Below are positions 12,428 to 13,956 of a stretch of 13,956 nucleotides of DNA, piece after piece. Origin of the DNA: Paracoccaceae bacterium (GTDB taxonomy: Bacteria > Pseudomonadota > Alphaproteobacteria > Rhodobacterales > Rhodobacteraceae); assembly GCA_025458985.1 (NCBI GenBank), contig JALORM010000007.1, positions 1-13,956 on the forward strand, given 5' to 3'. Each line of letters begins with the position of its first letter. Position 1 is the first letter of the stretch. Below the pieces are notes generated by a model that saw only the letters and a list, made by a program, of their open reading frames with translations, was not told where the DNA came from and made no database searches. The translations under genes were made by a program, and so were the position numbers.

Positions 12428-13956
12428 ATGTGCGCTAAAGCGACGATGGAGGAATTCGAAGCCCTCCTCAAGGAAAGCTTCGAGATCGACACCCCCGAGG
12501 AAGGCAGTGTCGTCAAGGGCAAGGTCATCGCCATCGAGGCAGGCCAGGCCATCATCGATGTCGGCTACAAGATGGAAGGCCGCGTCGACCTCAAGGAATT
12601 CGCCTCGCCCGGCGCTGCGCCCGAGATCGCGGTCGGCGACGAGGTCGAGGTCTACCTCCGCTCGGCCGAGAACGCCCGCGGCGAAGCGGTCATCTCGCGC
12701 GAGATGGCCCGTCGCGAAGAGGCGTGGGACCGGCTGGAGCAGGCCTATGCCAAGGAAGAGCGCGTCGAGGGCGCCATCTTCAACCGCGTCAAGGGCGGCT
12801 TCACGGTCGACCTCGGCGGCGCCGTGGCGTTCCTGCCGGGCTCGCAGGTCGACGTGCGTCCGGTGCGCGATGCCGGCCCGCTGATGGGCCTCAAGCAGCC
12901 GTTCCAGATCCTGAAGATGGACCGCCGCCGCGGCAACATCGTGGTGTCGCGCCGCGCGATCCTGGAAGAATCCCGCGCCGAACAGCGCGCCGAGGTGATC
13001 GGCAAGCTGACCGAAGGCGACGTGGTCGACGGCGTGGTGAAGAACCTGACCGAATACGGCGCCTTCGTCGACCTGGGCGGCGTGGACGGCCTGCTGCACG
13101 TCACCGACATGGCGTGGCGCCGGGTCAACCACCCCAACGAGATCCTCGAGATGGGCCAGACCGTGAAGGTCCAGGTCATCAAGATCAACAAGGAAACCCA
13201 CCGCATCTCGCTCGGCATGAAGCAGCTTCAGGCCGATCCGTGGGACACGGTCGAGAACAAGTTCCCGATCGGCTCGGTCCACAAGGGCCGCGTCACCAAC
13301 ATCACCGACTACGGCGCCTTCGTGGAGCTGGAGCCGGGGATCGAGGGCCTCGTCCACGTCTCGGAAATGTCGTGGACCAAGAAGAACGTGCACCCCGGCA
13401 AGATCGTCTCGACCTCGCAGGAGGTGGACGTCATGGTGCTGGAGATCGACCAGCAGAAGCGCCGCGTCTCGCTTGGCCTGAAGCAGACCATGCGCAACCC
13501 GTGGGAGCTGTTCGCCGAAAGCCACCCGTCGGGCACCCAGATCGAGGGCGAGGTGAAGAACATCACCGAGTTCGGCCTGTTCGTGGGGCTCGAGCACGAC
13601 ATTGACGGCATGGTGCACCTGTCCGACCTGAGCTGGGACCAGCGTGGCGAAGAGGCGATCCAGAACTACCGCAAGGGCGATGTCGTCAAGGCCGTCGTCA
13701 CCGAGGTGGACGTCGAGAAGGAGCGCATCAGCCTGTCGATCAAGGCGCTGGGCGACGACAGCTTCGGCGAGGCGGTCGAAGGCGTGAAGCGCGGCTCGGT
13801 CATCACCGTCGAGGTCACCAAGATCGAGGACGGCGGGATCGAGGTCGAATACGAGGGGATGAAGTCGTTCATCCGCCGGTCCGACCTGAGCCGCGACCGC
13901 GCCGAGCAGCGCCCCGAGCGCTTCGGCGTGGGCGACAAGGTGGATGTCCGCGTGAC
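12428..13956 (+). CDS. rpsA: 30S ribosomal protein S1 (3' end beyond window)
   Basis: The first 509 codons of a protein normally about 555-560 residues long in this group; the frame is open at the window end. It contains successive S1/OB-fold RNA-binding domains beginning near residues 25, 111, 196, 281, 368 and 455. Repeats such as EYGAFVDLGGVDGLLHVTDMAW, DYGAFVELEPGIEGLVHVSE and EFGLFVGLEHDIDGMVHLSD show the domain signature in domains 3-5. S1 helps mRNA bind the small ribosomal subunit. ATG 12428 gives MCAKATMEEFEALLKESFE, which matches the family N-terminus; the later ATG at 12446 has no ribosome binding site and would remove conserved residues. It is a housekeeping gene with its own promoter, not a photosynthesis gene. 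Confidence 0.97.
   Translation, partial: MCAKATMEEFEALLKESFEIDTPEEGSVVKGKVIAIEAGQAIIDVGYKMEGRVDLKEFASPGAAPEIAVGDEVEVYLRSAENARGEAVISREMARREEAWDRLEQAYAKEERVEGAIFNRVKGGFTVDLGGAVAFLPGSQVDVRPVRDAGPLMGLKQPFQILKMDRRRGNIVVSRRAILEESRAEQRAEVIGKLTEGDVVDGVVKNLTEYGAFVDLGGVDGLLHVTDMAWRRVNHPNEILEMGQTVKVQVIKINKETHRISLGMKQLQADPWDTVENKFPIGSVHKGRVTNITDYGAFVELEPGIEGLVHVSEMSWTKKNVHPGKIVSTSQEVDVMVLEIDQQKRRVSLGLKQTMRNPWELFAESHPSGTQIEGEVKNITEFGLFVGLEHDIDGMVHLSDLSWDQRGEEAIQNYRKGDVVKAVVTEVDVEKERISLSIKALGDDSFGEAVEGVKRGSVITVEVTKIEDGGIEVEYEGMKSFIRRSDLSRDRAEQRPERFGVGDKVDVRV

Noticed and set aside
1..13956. Mobile elements, CRISPR arrays, tRNA/rRNA genes, toxin-antitoxin or defence genes
   Set aside because: I looked for repeats, transposase-like or small paired genes and found none; all coding space is taken by known photosynthesis genes and rpsA.

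Overview
The window is a GC-rich stretch of an alphaproteobacterial photosynthesis gene cluster, almost certainly from the Rhodobacteraceae (Rhodobacter/Cereibacter/Rhodovulum-like or a roseobacter-type aerobic phototroph). Three things support this. The order puhB-puhC-bciE-acsF-puhE-hemA-cycA is followed by a convergent crtA-bchI-bchD-bchO operon. The cluster carries crtA, which marks the spheroidene/spheroidenone carotenoid branch. The cluster also ends in crtI-crtB-tspO.

Layout. Bases 1-4644 (+ strand) hold the end of puhB, puhC, bciE, acsF, puhE, hemA and a cytochrome c2 gene. These cover photosystem assembly, the oxygen-dependent ring-E cyclase with its small partner, tetrapyrrole entry, and the periplasmic electron donor to the reaction centre. 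Bases 4661-8951 (- strand) hold the operon crtA-bchI-bchD-bchO, read from 8951 down to 4661: spheroidene monooxygenase, two Mg-chelatase subunits and the BchO hydrolase-fold protein. The two blocks meet tail to tail with only 16 bases between stop codons, and a strong hairpin sits in the last codons of bchO. Bases 8952-9082 are the divergent crtA/crtI control region with two perfect TGT-N12-ACA PpsR/CrtJ-type boxes. Bases 9083-12195 (+ strand) hold crtI-crtB-tspO. Bases 12196-12427 are the rpsA leader, with a good housekeeping promoter. The 5' part of rpsA (ribosomal protein S1) runs off the right end and marks the edge of the photosynthesis cluster.

How the genes work together. HemA makes 5-aminolevulinate. 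BchI/BchD (with BchH, outside the window) insert Mg into protoporphyrin IX, and AcsF with BciE closes the fifth ring using O2. CrtB and CrtI make the coloured carotenoid backbone and CrtA adds the keto group. PuhB, PuhC and PuhE help assemble the reaction centre/light-harvesting 1 complex, and cytochrome c2 re-reduces the reaction centre. TspO is a membrane tetrapyrrole-linked regulator. Most neighbouring genes overlap by 4 bases or lie within about 30 bases, so translation is probably coupled within each operon.

I saw no mobile element, CRISPR array, tRNA or rRNA, and no clearly unknown multi-gene system. The least ordinary points are an apparent CTG start codon for puhE behind a GC-rich hairpin element, a cytochrome c2 leader in which the ribosome binding site can be folded into a hairpin, and the terminator-like hairpin lying inside the coding end of bchO.
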